Of a stretch of DNA of 64,000 bases, positions 49,559-61,076 are shown one piece after another; the first letter of the stretch is position 1, and every line of letters begins with the position of its first letter. Origin of the DNA: Chondrilla cf. caribensis (Eukaryota > Porifera > Demospongiae > Chondrillida > Chondrillidae); assembly GCA_964020155.1 (NCBI GenBank), contig OZ026552.1, positions 4,571,548-4,635,547 on the forward strand. The letters run 5' to 3'. Both the position numbers and the translations under genes were made by a program. A model generated the notes under the pieces. The model was not told where the DNA came from and did no database searches. It was given only the letters and a program-made list of their open reading frames with translations.

Positions 49559-50690
49559 ATGTGGAGCTTTCTGGTAGTGATCTTGATCATTGGTGAGATT
49601 GGGTCAGTGGAGAGCACTGTCTTGTTGGAGGAGACAACAACTGACATATCTCACACTATCAACAAGGTGAGTGGGGGAGGTGGAGGAACACTGGTTGTGG
49701 GGTGATGGTGATGGTGACCACATTCATCTACTCTACAGAGATCAGCACCAACTACACCATGTGACAAATCTAGGGAAGGTAACGCCATCTACAGTCAGCA
49801 ACAAACTGATACAGTGTGGATTTGTAAGAGTGGAAAGTGGACACCTTTCAAGTAAAACACTATATATAGGAATATATGATACACACAACACAATGTACTG
49901 TACTCCATTCCACAGGCTAACACTATCACTGGGAGCTACTCAAGATGTTCCCGCATCATCCTGTAAGGAGATACGACAATCACTAACTGCTAACTGCTAC
50001 CAACCTCCAACAGATGGGATGTACTGGATCACAATACAAGACCAATGTACCAACCAGACACAGACTATAAAGGTAACATGCTACAATCCGTCACAGAATG
50101 TACATTACAACTTACATCCTCTCTCTCTTGTACACTACAACAGGTTTGGTGTGACATGTCCACATGTGGAGGAGGATGGACACTAGTGTGGAAACACTCC
50201 TACATGGAGGTTACTCCACTCACATCAGACATGTACTACTTCTCCAATCACTACAGACCCTGTACCGATATCAACAGTGGATGGTGCAATGTACCCAAGA
50301 AATCTCGCCTCAAGCCCACTGAAATGATGATAGTTGCCTACCACAACAAAAGAGTCGTGTATGCCTATCGGGGGAAATTCAACCGTAACATTGACTCGGA
50401 CTGGACAGGAGGGATTCTACTGGATCACCACAAGTGTGTGGACCATTGTACCCATAGTAATGGAGTTCGTCCAGCACCTAGTGATCATGGCAATAGAGAT
50501 AACAGACTTCTTGATTCTTCAGATTGCCTTTGATAAACACACTCCTGACAACTACTATGTCAATAGTGATACATCCTGCACCAGTTTTGACAATCCTGTG
50601 GATTGTCGCTGGGGTGACTGTATCCTGCCAACTACCATTTCTGCTACAAACAGAAATACTCAAATGACAGTAGCCATTTATGTACGGTGA
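49559..50690 (+). pseudogene. FRL-G: alpha-2 copy with exon-4 frameshift
   Basis: Exons 49559-49666, 49739-49851, 49916-50072, 50144-50690. Exons 1-3 and the first part of exon 4 are intact. At 50513-50522 GGGATTGCC of the sisters is replaced by GATTCTTCAGATTGCC, a net +7 bp that looks like slippage duplicating TTCTT. The frame then ends at 50533. The remainder is undamaged in another frame: NYYVNSDTSCTSF, NPVDCRWGDCILP. The Cys of NCDT is Ser, but a new Cys appears four residues later. Confidence 0.87.
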
Positions 50691-52276
50691 TTGGTTGCTG
50701 CAGGAATGGGCTGGCAAAGTAACACAATATCTGATACAACTATGTTTACGTACGTCAATTAATGCATGTGCTTACTTGGAAATTTAAGTGAGGCAGTGGA
50801 ATAATCACATAATACATAAAATCAATGGCAATTTTTGGATTCACTGAATGCATGGTCATGACGGTTGGGAGGATAGTCCGTACATTATTGGGTGTACATG
50901 TGCATGACTAGTACATGGGAATACATGCATATAACACATATAATATACCCATGTACACATTGTGGATATGCACTTTGAACCTTCACAACCACCATACTGC
51001 TGAATGTATTGCATGTACATATTACATATTATACGTATATATATGCAGTTCCTACTGTATTATTATCAATGATGAGCATGGTGTCCCTAGTGGGGATCAT
51101 AACTTAGATATTCAACTGCAGTCAATCTCTCACAATTTGTTGTTGAAAGAGGTGGTATATAGATTAAGGAGTTTGGCAAATAAACTTAACATTCATTACT
51201 GTTCGTGTAGTATTATATTTGCATTGAAAAATTATTTGGGATAAAAGGTTCAGTGGGTAAAAGATTATGGTGGTGGATTTACAACAATTCACTAGCTGTA
51301 GTACATACACATTCAGGACAATATTATGCAGTTGAGAGTGTGCTCGTGGAATATCCACGGTATGGTATGTATGACCAAGTGAATGGTTTATATGATGGAC
51401 TTGCTGTTCCTGCCACAGGAAGTTACAGCAAACTGGTGATTAACTTCCTGTTCTTCATGTGACAGGAAGTGGTATCAAATGAACACTGAATTTCCTTCTT
51501 CAGAATATTGGAAATCAACTATACATATATAATGCATACTTTGTATTACGGAACCCCGTTTTCTAATTACATATTGTAATGCAACTAACCATTAGAAGAG
51601 GAAATAACACTCAATCCATGCAAGATGGAAGAGGTGTGTGCTGCATGGCTACTGAGTAACAGAATTGAACAAATTGAAAAAGGAAATGAATCCACCTGGT
51701 CATGAGGGTTTGAGGATTTCACCTGCTGTGTCTGGGTTTCTCCTGGCCACCAGATCTCCTGAGAGGATTTGTTCGTGGATGTCTGTTTCTGGGAGATGGT
51801 TGACAAATGACAATCATAAGTGATAACACAGCATGTACAGGTAATTCGACATCTTCATACCATATGTGTACACATATGTCCATGCAGTACAGTACACATG
51901 TATGGATATGGAGTCTAACCTGCCTAGCAAGTACCGTGAAGGACACAACAAATCTCTACTTCTTATCAGAGGTATTAGCTATCAACACTGGTGGACAGCA
52001 GTGCATGTGATAGACGCAGGGGCTGACTGGAGCTTAGTTAGCCATGAATTCGTATGTATGTACTGTATGTACTAACAAAGGTACATGAATAAGTAGGTAC
52101 TGTATGTACTAACAAGGGTACCTGAATATGTATGACTGTATGTACTAACAAGGGTACCTGATACAGCTAGGCAAGTGGCAATGTATATACCTGCAAGTGA
52201 AGCATGTATATACCATTAGAAAGAACATACATGTACGTAAGTGAAGCAATACACCACATATACTGTATGTACATAC
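50691..52276. repeat. FRL-G 3' flank and left part of duplicon X3
   Basis: Very similar to 36674-37984 (FRL-D flank plus X2), including the same FRL-flank/X join. It continues through the MITE-like part and GGGTACCTGAATATGTATG units to about 52165, where X is interrupted by C11orf65 sequence. Confidence 0.8.
51415..51470. promoter_or_regulatory. ETS-type motif cluster (X3)
   Basis: ACAGGAAGT at 51415-51423 and 51462-51470 with ACTTCCTGT at 51443-51451: same order and spacing as in X2. Confidence 0.5.
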
Positions 52277-52375
52277 CTTCTGAGGTTGTACTTGTTCCCA
52301 ATACTTGCCAATCCACTGAGTAGCTGTGATGTTGTGTTGAGATGAGTGATCACAGTAGGCATGTGAGTGTGTGTA

Positions 52376-52472
<97 letters not shown>

Positions 52473-53389
52473 ACGTGCATGTGTGTATGTCTCAGTTTGA
52501 ATGTCTGTATTTGATAGGCATGGATACAATCATACATGTGATCCCTTCCCACTTCGGAACACTACCCTCCCCTCCATGAAGGCTACGAGAACACCTGTAC
52601 CACATCGTCATGTCAATACTGCACTTACTCATCAAAGTTCAATCCTTTCGTCCACGACAGCAATTCATCCACATCCTCCTCCTCCACCATCTCCACCCCT
52701 CCTCTCTCAACAACGTCCATCATTTGCTCTGTTGCTGTCTGGAATTCCTTCCTGTCCAGACCTTCCAACTTGTGCACATCCATCATTCCTTGCTTGTATC
52801 TGGAACCAGTACACACGTGAGTATGCAAGTATGTAGACAATTACACATATGTACATATGTACATATTATAGATACGTATTTATGTACATATGTACATACA
52901 GACAGTATACATATCACCACAGAATAACAGATAAATATAGATAGGATACGTAGATGAAATCACAGCCTACCATTTGTACATACTCATGTATATACTGTGA
53001 TATGAAGTAGTGCTGGTTGTTGGAGTATTGTTGAACATGTCTATCTTGAACAATAACAACAACAACAATAGTCAACAATAGTCCAACAACCAACACTAAC
53101 AACATGTCTAACAACTTCCACTTGTTCAATGTAATATGAAGTAAAAATTTAAGATGCTTACAGTTTCTTCAGCCACTGTATTTTCCTCTCCTTTCTCCTC
53201 TCTACGTCTTCCTTTCTCTTCAACTGAAGGAAGGAAACATGAAAGAAGCAAGAAGGAGTGGAGGGCTGTGCTGTACACACATGTGTGCATGCATGTGTAC
53301 ATGTACACACGTACCTTGGAATGAGGAAATTCCCTCTTTTGTAGTGAAGTGTCATTTTGAATTGAATCATGGTCAATTTTAGCAAATAG
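52277..53389 (-). pseudogene. C11orf65: C11orf65 homologue, 3' half
   Basis: Exons in transcript order: 53389-53315 (LFAKIDHDSIQ...FPHSK), 53223-53162 (LKRKEDVERRKERKIQWLKK), 52799-52629 (EFQTATEQMMDVVERGG, EDVDELLSWTKGLNFD), 52323-52277 (YSVDWQVLGTSTTSE). Phases agree and 118 codons result. They align with the vertebrate C11orf65 region from after ENNGWR to NFDEYIASWKEIATS. The first exon here starts in phase 0, exactly as required after the last exon of the 5' half at 32004. The last donor is used, but no exon for the final about 50 residues is seen to the left. The block interrupts duplicon X, which is continuous in X1 and X2. Confidence 0.78.
52367..52480. repeat. (GT)n microsatellite
   Basis: Long GT run in the intron between C11orf65 exons 52629-52799 and 52277-52323. 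Confidence 0.95.
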
Positions 53390-54080
53390 CTGAACATCGG
53401 AATACATCATATATGTATCATTATAATATGTACATATGTAGATACATACATCATATATGATATATACGTACATACATGCATACGTGTATTGTTGTGAGAT
53501 GATGTAATGTAAAACAGTAGCACACCATTTTATGACATTGTATACACATATTTATATACGTACATATGTATATACACACATATATTATACGTATGTACGT
53601 ACATGTGTCTATAATAATACTGATACTATGTAATAACAATAGACAGTATATTGTACACACATACGTATATGTACATGCACGTATGTTCACATGTGCATGA
53701 TAATAATATTATGCATATGTATGTATGTACATGTGTACCAATGTGGTTCCAAAACAACATTCATCATCACACTATATATGTACATCCATTGGTAGGAGAG
53801 GAGTGAGACAGTTAGCTCACAGTCCAGGGAATTCAAGGCTATTCATTGGAGAGGGTCGATGCCCTTTTCCACCCAAACAAACAGACGTCATGGGAACGTT
53901 GCACATAAGGGAAGGAATTCACTACTTGTGTGGCAGTAGCAGGAGGACCACAATAACAGTGAACACATAAGGTAAGGAATTCCCTACTTGTGTGGCAGTA
54001 GGGAGAGCAACACAATACTAACGTTATTCATAGATACTGTACCTACACAAATCATTCCTCAAAGGTGGAAAGCAGGCAGG
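53390..54080. repeat. Right end of X3 and FRL-H upstream region
   Basis: From about 53560 X resumes (CAGTATATTGTACACACATACG, CACATGTGCATGATAATAAT). 53720-54060 has no counterpart elsewhere in the window apart from a local about 57-bp duplication containing CTACTTGTGTGGCAGTAG (about 53921 and 53978). No gene. Confidence 0.65.
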
Positions 54081-54089
54081 CTATAAATA
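54081..54089 (+). promoter_or_regulatory. TATA box of FRL-H (beta type)
   Basis: CTATAAATA in GCAGGCAGGCTATAAATACA, 34 bp before the first ATG (54123) and 61 bp before the in-frame second ATG (54150). The short distance favours start at the second ATG. Confidence 0.7.
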
Positions 54090-54122
54090 CAGAGCTACGT
54101 ACATACGTACTACCACTAACCA

Positions 54123-55645
54123 ATGTTTGAATTCAAGTGCAAGACTAGCATGTGGTGTGTTCTAGTGGCAACTCTCTTGTGCGCTCAAATTATTGTGGCA
54201 GAAATTTCCATTTCTTTGGGAAGAGGTGTAGCTGATGTTAGCCACCTTGTGAGCAAGGTAAGTACCACTGAGTACTAAGTGTAGGAATGAAAGGGACATT
54301 GTATACAGATTCTGACAGCAAAGCCACAACAACAATGTAGATATGTTGATATGTTGATCCACATGTTCTAAAGAGGTGAGTACAATACAGCTGACATTCT
54401 CAACAAAGTACATATGTGAGTACTATTATTATTAGGAAAAGAGTTGATTTAGAAGGCTAACTGTTGTTGTTATTGATTAAGGTAATGACCATGCTTTTAT
54501 CTGCATTCCAGAGGTCCATGCCCACTACACAATGTGACAAGTCTACAGAGGGAAATTCTCACTACAACTCCTCACAAACTGACATGGTGTGGATTTGTCA
54601 GGGGGGGAGATGGATACCATACAAGTGAGGCATGCACAACATACGTATGCATGTACTGTACATCTGTATATACATTCATATGTACATGCATTGATGGATG
54701 GATCAACAAATATATACACATTACTGACATACACACCACCGATTTATCATCCACCCTACAGATTGACACTTTCACTGGGGACAACCCGGGATTACCCAGG
54801 GTCATCGTGTAAGCACATATTGGAATTCCTCGATGCTACCTGCAACAAGACTCAGATAGATGGACCTTACTGGATCTCACTCAGAGATGAATGCCCTCGG
54901 AAGGAACAGACCATACAGGTGAACATGTGCTTTAAATCACAGACAGATGTCAAAGAAGGGAGGGGGAAGGAGATATAGTGATGGAAAAGTCATTAATTCC
55001 TCATCATATAATCTTGCATATGTACATATGTACTTCAGTACTTTCCAGTATATTGAGAACATACATAATCAGCATTTATTCCTATTCTCTCATTTCCAAC
55101 AGGTTTGGTGTGACATGTCCACATGTGGAGGAGGATGGACACTAGTGTGGAAACACTCCTACATGGAGGTTACTCCACTCACATCAGACATGTACTACTT
55201 CTCCAATCACTACAGACCCTGTACCAATATCAGCAGTGGATGGTGCAATGTACCCCATAAATCTCGCCTCAAGCCCACTGAAATGATGATAGTTGCCTAC
55301 CACAACAAAAGAGTCGTGTATGCCTATCGAGGGAAATTTAACCGTAACATGGACTCAGACTGGACAGGAGGTATTCTACTGGATCACCACAAGTGTGTGG
55401 ACCATTGTGCCATTAATAATGGAGTTCGTCCAGCACCTAGTGATAATGGTAATAGAGATAACAGACTTCCTGGGATTGCCTTTGATAAACGCTCTCCTGA
55501 CAACTACTATGATTCCAATTGTGATACATTCTGGAACAATTTTGACAATCCCAGAGAGTGTCGCTGGCATGACTGTCACCTGCCAACTTCTATTTCTGCT
55601 AAAAACAGAAATACTCAAATGACAGTAGCCATTTATGTACGGTGA
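54123..55645 (+). CDS. FRL-H: beta-type GGGWT/fibrinogen-like protein, intact
   Basis: Exons 54123-54257, 54512-54624, 54762-54918, 55103-55645; 315 residues from the first ATG, 306 from the second (54150: MWCVLVATLLCAQIIVA, a clean signal peptide). It is the only intact beta gene in the window. Exon 2: QCDKSTEGNSHYN and MVWICQGGRWIPYK. Exon 3: GSSCKHILEFLDATC, DGPYWISLRDECPRKEQ. Exon 4 has the shared GGGWT framework and a tail FDKRSPDNYYDSNCDTFWNN with one extra residue between YY and NC, NPRECRWHDCHLP and SAKNRNTQ. Introns are longer than in alpha genes. Exons 1-3 differ from alpha copies whereas exon 4 is shared, suggesting exon-4 conversion. Confidence 0.85.
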
Positions 55646-56728
55646 TTGGTTGCTGCAGGAATGGGCTGGGAAAGTAACACAATATCTGATACAACTATGT
55701 TTATGTACATCAATTAATGCATGTACTTACTTGGAAATTTAAGCGAGGCAGTGGAATAATTACATAATACAGAAAATCAATTTTTGGATTCACTGAATGC
55801 ATGGTCATGACGGTTGGGAGGATAGTCCGTACATTATTGGGTGTACATGTGCATGGCTAGTACATGGGAATACATGCATATAACACATATAATATACCCA
55901 TGTACACATTGTGGATATGCACTTTGAACCTTCACAACCTGGCAAGGAGTTACTGCTCAAAATATGTCAAATTAGCAAGACTCCACTGTACTTGGTTATA
56001 GCCTTGTCTCAACCTCTCATTGGATTATGTAAATGTACATAACACCTACTCTGTACATAACACTCTGTACATAACACCTATTCTGTACATAACACCTACT
56101 CTGTACATAACACTCTGTACATAACACCTATTCTGTACATAACACCTACTCTGTACACAACACCTACTCTGTACATAACACCTTCTCTGTACATAACACC
56201 TACTCTGTGCATAACATATCAAGTGAAGATGTGGCTATTTGGAACCAGCCTGGATAATGAGCTCAGCAAAATCCTTAAGAATGAACCATTTGGAGGGCTT
56301 TGGGGATCTCTGGTTTGTGAACCTTATAAACATGTTTACAACATTTCATGAGTTTCCAAACTTGATTAGAACACAATAGTGTCTTCTGGATTCTTTACAA
56401 ATGCACAACATACTCAATGACCTGATCCTATCATTGTGCATACATTTGACTAATGCCAACATAATACAGGCTCACAGTACAGCATACATTAGGAAGGAGT
56501 TGATAGTACACAGATAAATTCACCAGCATACATTACAACACTACAACCAGCATACATATGAAACTACTTACAATTTGACTGAAACACTACAACAACACAC
56601 TGTCAGTACATACCATGGGTTGATGTGTACATCGAAGAACAGCAGATACTCTAAATGAGATTCATGGTCAATGAATAATCTTAAAATTACCTATAGTTAC
56701 AACTGCTACACAACCAGAAGTTGAACGG
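55646..56728. repeat. FRL-H 3' flank with CTGTACATAACACCTACT minisatellite
   Basis: Standard 3' flank, then at about 56035-56215 ten or so units of CTGTACATAACACCTACT (some shortened), then the FRL-I 5' flank. No gene. Confidence 0.8.
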
Positions 56729-56737
56729 CTATAAATA
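56729..56737 (+). promoter_or_regulatory. TATA box of FRL-I
   Basis: CTATAAATA about 52 bp before the ATG, after AACCAGAAGTTGAACGG. Confidence 0.7.
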
Positions 56738-56788
56738 CAGGACATCTCCAGCTGAACACCGACTGGTGTGTAGATTCAAGAGGTCAAC

Positions 56789-57917
56789 ATGTGGAGCTTT
56801 CTGGTAGTGATCTTGATCATTGGTGAGATTGGGTCAGTGGAGAGTACTGTCTCGTTGGAGGAGACAACAACGGACATATCTCACACTATCAACAAGGTGA
56901 GTGTGGGAGGTGGAGGAACACTGGTTGTGGGGTGATGGTGATGGTGACCACATTCATCTACTCTACAGAGATCAGCACCAACTACACCATGTGACAAATC
57001 CAGGGAAGGAAACGCCATCTACAGTCAGCAACAAACTGATACAGTGTGGATTTGTAAGAGTGGAAAGTGGACACCTTTCAAGTAAGACACTATATATAGG
57101 AATATATGATACACACAACACAATGTACTGTACTCCATTCTACAGGCTAACACTCTCACTGGGAGCTACTCAAGATGTTCCCGCATCATCCTGTAAGGAG
57201 ATACGATAGTCACTAACTGCTAACTGCTACCAACCTCCAACAGATGGGATGTACTGGATCACAATACAAGACCAATGTACCAATCAGACACAGACTATAA
57301 AGGTAACATGCTACAATACATCACAGAATGTACATTGCAACTTACATCCTCTCTTTCCTTCTCGTACACTACAAAAGGTTTGGTGTGACATGTCCACATG
57401 TGGAGGAGGATGGACACTAGTGTGGAAACACTCCTACATGGAGGTTACTCCACTCACATCAGACATGTACTACTTCTCCGATCACTACAGACCCTGTACC
57501 GATATCAGCAGTGGGTGGTGCAATGTACCCCATAAATCTCGCCTCAATCCCACTGAAATGATGATAGTTGCCTACCACAACAAAAGAGTCGTGTATGCCT
57601 ATCGAGGGAAATTTAACCGTAACATTGACTCGGACTGGACAGGAGGGATTCTACTGGATCACCACAAGTGTGTGGACCATTGTGCTAGAAGTGAAATTAA
57701 TGGAGTTCGGCCAGCACCTAGTGTTAATAGAGATAACAGACTTCTTGGGATTGCCTTTGATAATGTGTCACCTGACAACTACTATGTCAATTGTGATACA
57801 TTCCAGATTAACTTTGACAATTCTGTGGAGTGTCGCTGGTTTGACTGTCAACTGCCAACTTCCATTTCTGCTACAAGGCAAGATACTCAAATGACGGTAG
57901 CCATTTATGTACGGTGA
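56789..57917 (+). pseudogene. FRL-I: alpha-2 copy with exon-3 nonsense codon
   Basis: Exons 56789-56896, 56969-57081, 57146-57302, 57378-57917. TAG at 57207-57209 (GAGATACGATAGTCA) replaces CAA of the sisters, ending the protein after SSCKEIR. The exon 4 acceptor is AAAAG as in FRL-F. Otherwise open: HCARSEINGVRPAPSVN, FDNVSPDNYYVNCDTFQIN, NSVECRWFDCQLP, SATRQDTQ. The tail is among the most divergent, which is unusual for a silent gene and suggests that it was functional or converted recently. Confidence 0.85.
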
Positions 57918-58514
57918 TTGGTTGCTGCAGGAATGGGCTGGCAAAGTAACACAATATCTGATACAACTATGTTTACGTACATCAATTAATGCAGTACTTA
58001 CTTGGAAATTTAACTGAGGCAGTGGAATAATTACATAATACAGAAAATCAATTTTTGGATTCACTGAATGCATGGTCATGACGGTTGGGAGGATAGTCTG
58101 TACATTATTGGGTGTACATGTGCATGGCTAGTACATGGGAATACATGCATATAACACATATAATATACCCATGTACACATTGTGGATATGCACTTTGAAC
58201 CTTCACAACCTGGTAAGGAGTTACTGCTCAAAATATGTCAAATTAGCAAGACTCCACTGTACTTGGTTATAGCCTTGTCTCAACCTCTCATTGGATTATG
58301 TACATGTACATAATACCTACTCTGTACATAACACCTACTGTCACCAGCATTCATATGGAGCTACGACAGAAACACTACAACAACACACTGTCAGTACGTA
58401 GCATGGGTACATATGTACATTGAAGAACAGCAGATGCTCTAAATGAGATTCATTGGCAATGAATAATTTAAATTACCCACAGTTACAACTGCTACATAAC
58501 CGGAAGTTGAACGG
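57918..58514. repeat. FRL-I 3' flank / FRL-J 5' flank
   Basis: A short version of the intergenic unit; the 3' and 5' flanks join near 58340 (CACCTACTGTCACCAGCATT). No gene. Confidence 0.7.
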
Positions 58515-58590
58515 CTATAAATACAGGACACCGCTCTAGCTGAACACGATGTGTAGATTCAAGAGTTAGAAAGCAGGCAGGGTATAAAAA
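58515..58590 (+). promoter_or_regulatory. Double TATA promoter of FRL-J
   Basis: The alpha-type CTATAAATA at 58515-58523 sits next to a consensus ETS site (ACCGGAAGTTGAACGG). A beta-type GGTATAAAAA follows at 58581-58590, 37 bp before the first ATG. This looks like a fusion of alpha and beta promoters. FRL-B keeps only the first, FRL-H only the second. Confidence 0.65.
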
Positions 58591-58626
58591 CACCAGAGCT
58601 ACCTACATATGTACTATCACTGACCA

Positions 58627-60088
58627 ATGTTTGAATTCAAGTGCAAGACTAGCATGTGGTGTGTTCTAGTGGCAACTCTCTTGTGCGCTCAAATTATTGT
58701 GGCAGAAACATCCGTTTCTTTGGGAAGAGGTGTAGCTGACACTAGCCACCTTGTGACCAAGGTAAGTACCACTAAGTACTAAGTGTAGGAATGGGAGGGA
58801 CATTGTATACAGATTCTGACAGCAAAAGCCACAACAACAATGTAGATGTGTTGATATGTTGATCCACGTGCACTAAAGAGATGAGTACAATACAGTTGAC
58901 ATTCTCAACAAAGTAGGAAAAGGTGACTGTGCTTCATCCACATTGCAGAGATCCATACCCACTACACAATGTGACAAGTCTACAGAGGGAAATTCTCACT
59001 ACAACTCCTCACAAACTGACATGGTGTGGATTTGTCAGGGGGGGAGATGGATACCATACAAGTGATACATTTCACAACATATGTATGCATGTACTGTACA
59101 TCTGTATGTACATTCATATGTACATGCATTGATGGATGGGTCAACAAATATATACACATTACTGACATTCACACCACTGATTTATCATCCACCCTACAGA
59201 TTGACACTTTCACTGGGGACAACCCAGAATTTTCCGGGGTCATCCTGTAAGCACATACTGGAATTCCTCGATGCTACCTGCAACAAGACTCAGATAGATG
59301 GACCTTACTGGATCTCACTCAAAGATGAATGTCCTCAGAAGGAACAGACCATACAGGTGAACACAGGCTTTAAATCACAGATGTCAAAGAAGGGAGGGGG
59401 AAGGAGATATAGTGATGGAAAAGTCATTAATTCCTCATCTGATTCATATAATCTTGCATATGTACATATGTACTTCAGTACTTTCCAGTATATTGAGAAC
59501 ATACATAATCAGCATTTATTCCTATTCTCTCATTTCCAACAGGTTTGGTGTGACATGTCCACATGTGGAGGAGGATGGACACTAGTGTGGAAACACTCCT
59601 ACATGGAGGTTACTCCACTTACATCAGACATGTACTACTTCTCCAATCACTACAGACCCTGTACTGATATCAACAGTGGATGGTGCAATGTACCCCATAA
59701 ATCTCGCCTCAAGCCCACTGAAATGATGATAGTTGCCTACCACAACAAAAGAGTCGTGTATGCCTATTGAGGGAAATTCAATCGTAATATTGACTTGGAC
59801 TGGACAGGAGGGATTCTACTGGATCACCACAAGTGTGTGGACCATTGTACCAGGAGTGAAAGTAATGGAGTACGTCCAGCGCCTAGTAATCATGTTAATA
59901 GAGATAACAGACTTCTTGGGATTGCCTTTGATAAAGTGTCTCCTGACAACTACTATGACAATTGTGATACATTCCAGAGAAGTTTCGACAATCCTGGAGA
60001 GTGTCGCTGGGCTGACTGTTTCTTGCCAACTTCCATATCTGCTACACACAGAAATACTCAAATGACAGTAGCCATTTATGTACGGTGA
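58627..60088 (+). pseudogene. FRL-J: beta copy with exon-4 nonsense codon
   Basis: Exons 58627-58761, 58949-59061, 59200-59356, 59543-60088. In exon 4 TATTGAGGG replaces TATCGAGGG: TGA at 59768-59770, a CpG-type CGA to TGA transition removing the last 106 residues. The exon 2 donor is GTGATA (GTGAGG in B and H). The region after the stop is fully open: HCTRSESNGVRPAPSNHV, FDKVSPDNYYDNCDTFQRS, NPGECRWADCFLP, SATHRNTQ. One substitution explains the loss, so an allele elsewhere may be intact. Confidence 0.85.
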
Positions 60089-61014
60089 TTGGTTGCTGCA
60101 GGAATGGGCTGGCAAAGTAACACAATATCTGATACAACTATGTTTACGTATATCAATTAATGCATGTACTTACTTGGAAATTTAACTGAGGCAGTGGAAT
60201 AATTACATAATACAGAAAATCAATTTTTGGATTCACTGAATGCAAGGTCATGACGGTTGGGAGGATAGTCCGTACATTATTGGGTGTACATGTGCATGGC
60301 TAGTACATGGGAATACATGCATATAACACATATAATATACACATGTACACATTGTGGATATGCACTTTGAACCTTCACAACCTGGCAAGGAGTTACTGTT
60401 CAAAATATGTCAAATTAGCAAGACTCCACTGTACTTGGTTATAGCCTTGTCTCAACCTCTCATTGGATTATGTAAATGTACATAACACCTACTCTGTACA
60501 TAACACCTACTGTGTACATAACATATCAAGTGAAGATGTGGCTACTTTGAACCAGCCTCATTAGTGACCTTGTTCAGCAACATCCTTTGAAATGAACCAT
60601 TTGGAGGGCTTTGGAGACCTCAGGTTCATGAACCTTGTAAACATGTCTACAACATTTCATGGATTTCAGAGTTGATTGAAATACAATAGTGTCTTCTGGA
60701 TTCTTTACAAATGCACAACATACTCAATGACCTGATCCTATCATTGTGTATACATTTGACTAATACTAACATAATACAGGCTTACAGTACAGCATATATT
60801 AGGAAGGAGTTAATAGTACACAGCTTAATTCACCAGCATACATATGAAGCTACTTACAATTTGACAGAAACACTACAACAACACACTGTCAGTATGTACC
60901 ATGGGCACATATATACATTGAAGAACAGCAGATACTCTAAAAAATAATGAGATTCATTGGCAATGAAAGATTTCAAAAATAGCTACAACTGCTGCATAAC
61001 CGGAGGTTGAACAG
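60089..61014. repeat. FRL-J 3' flank / FRL-K 5' flank
   Basis: Full-length intergenic unit with a few CTGTACATAACACCTACT repeats (about 60475-60520) and the usual upstream modules. No gene. Confidence 0.75.
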
Positions 61015-61023
61015 CTATAAATA
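61015..61023 (+). promoter_or_regulatory. TATA box of FRL-K
   Basis: CTATAAATA 54 bp before the ATG; the ETS core is altered (ACCGGAGGTTGAACAG). Confidence 0.7.
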
Positions 61024-61076
61024 CAGGGCATATTTCCAGCTGAACACCACCTGGTGTGTAGATTCAAGAGGTCAAC

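Noticed and set aside
52972..52998. Possible 24-bp microexon of C11orf65 (IYMSMYK-like)
   Set aside because: Including it makes a TGA at the next junction; leaving it out keeps the frame and aligns with the family.
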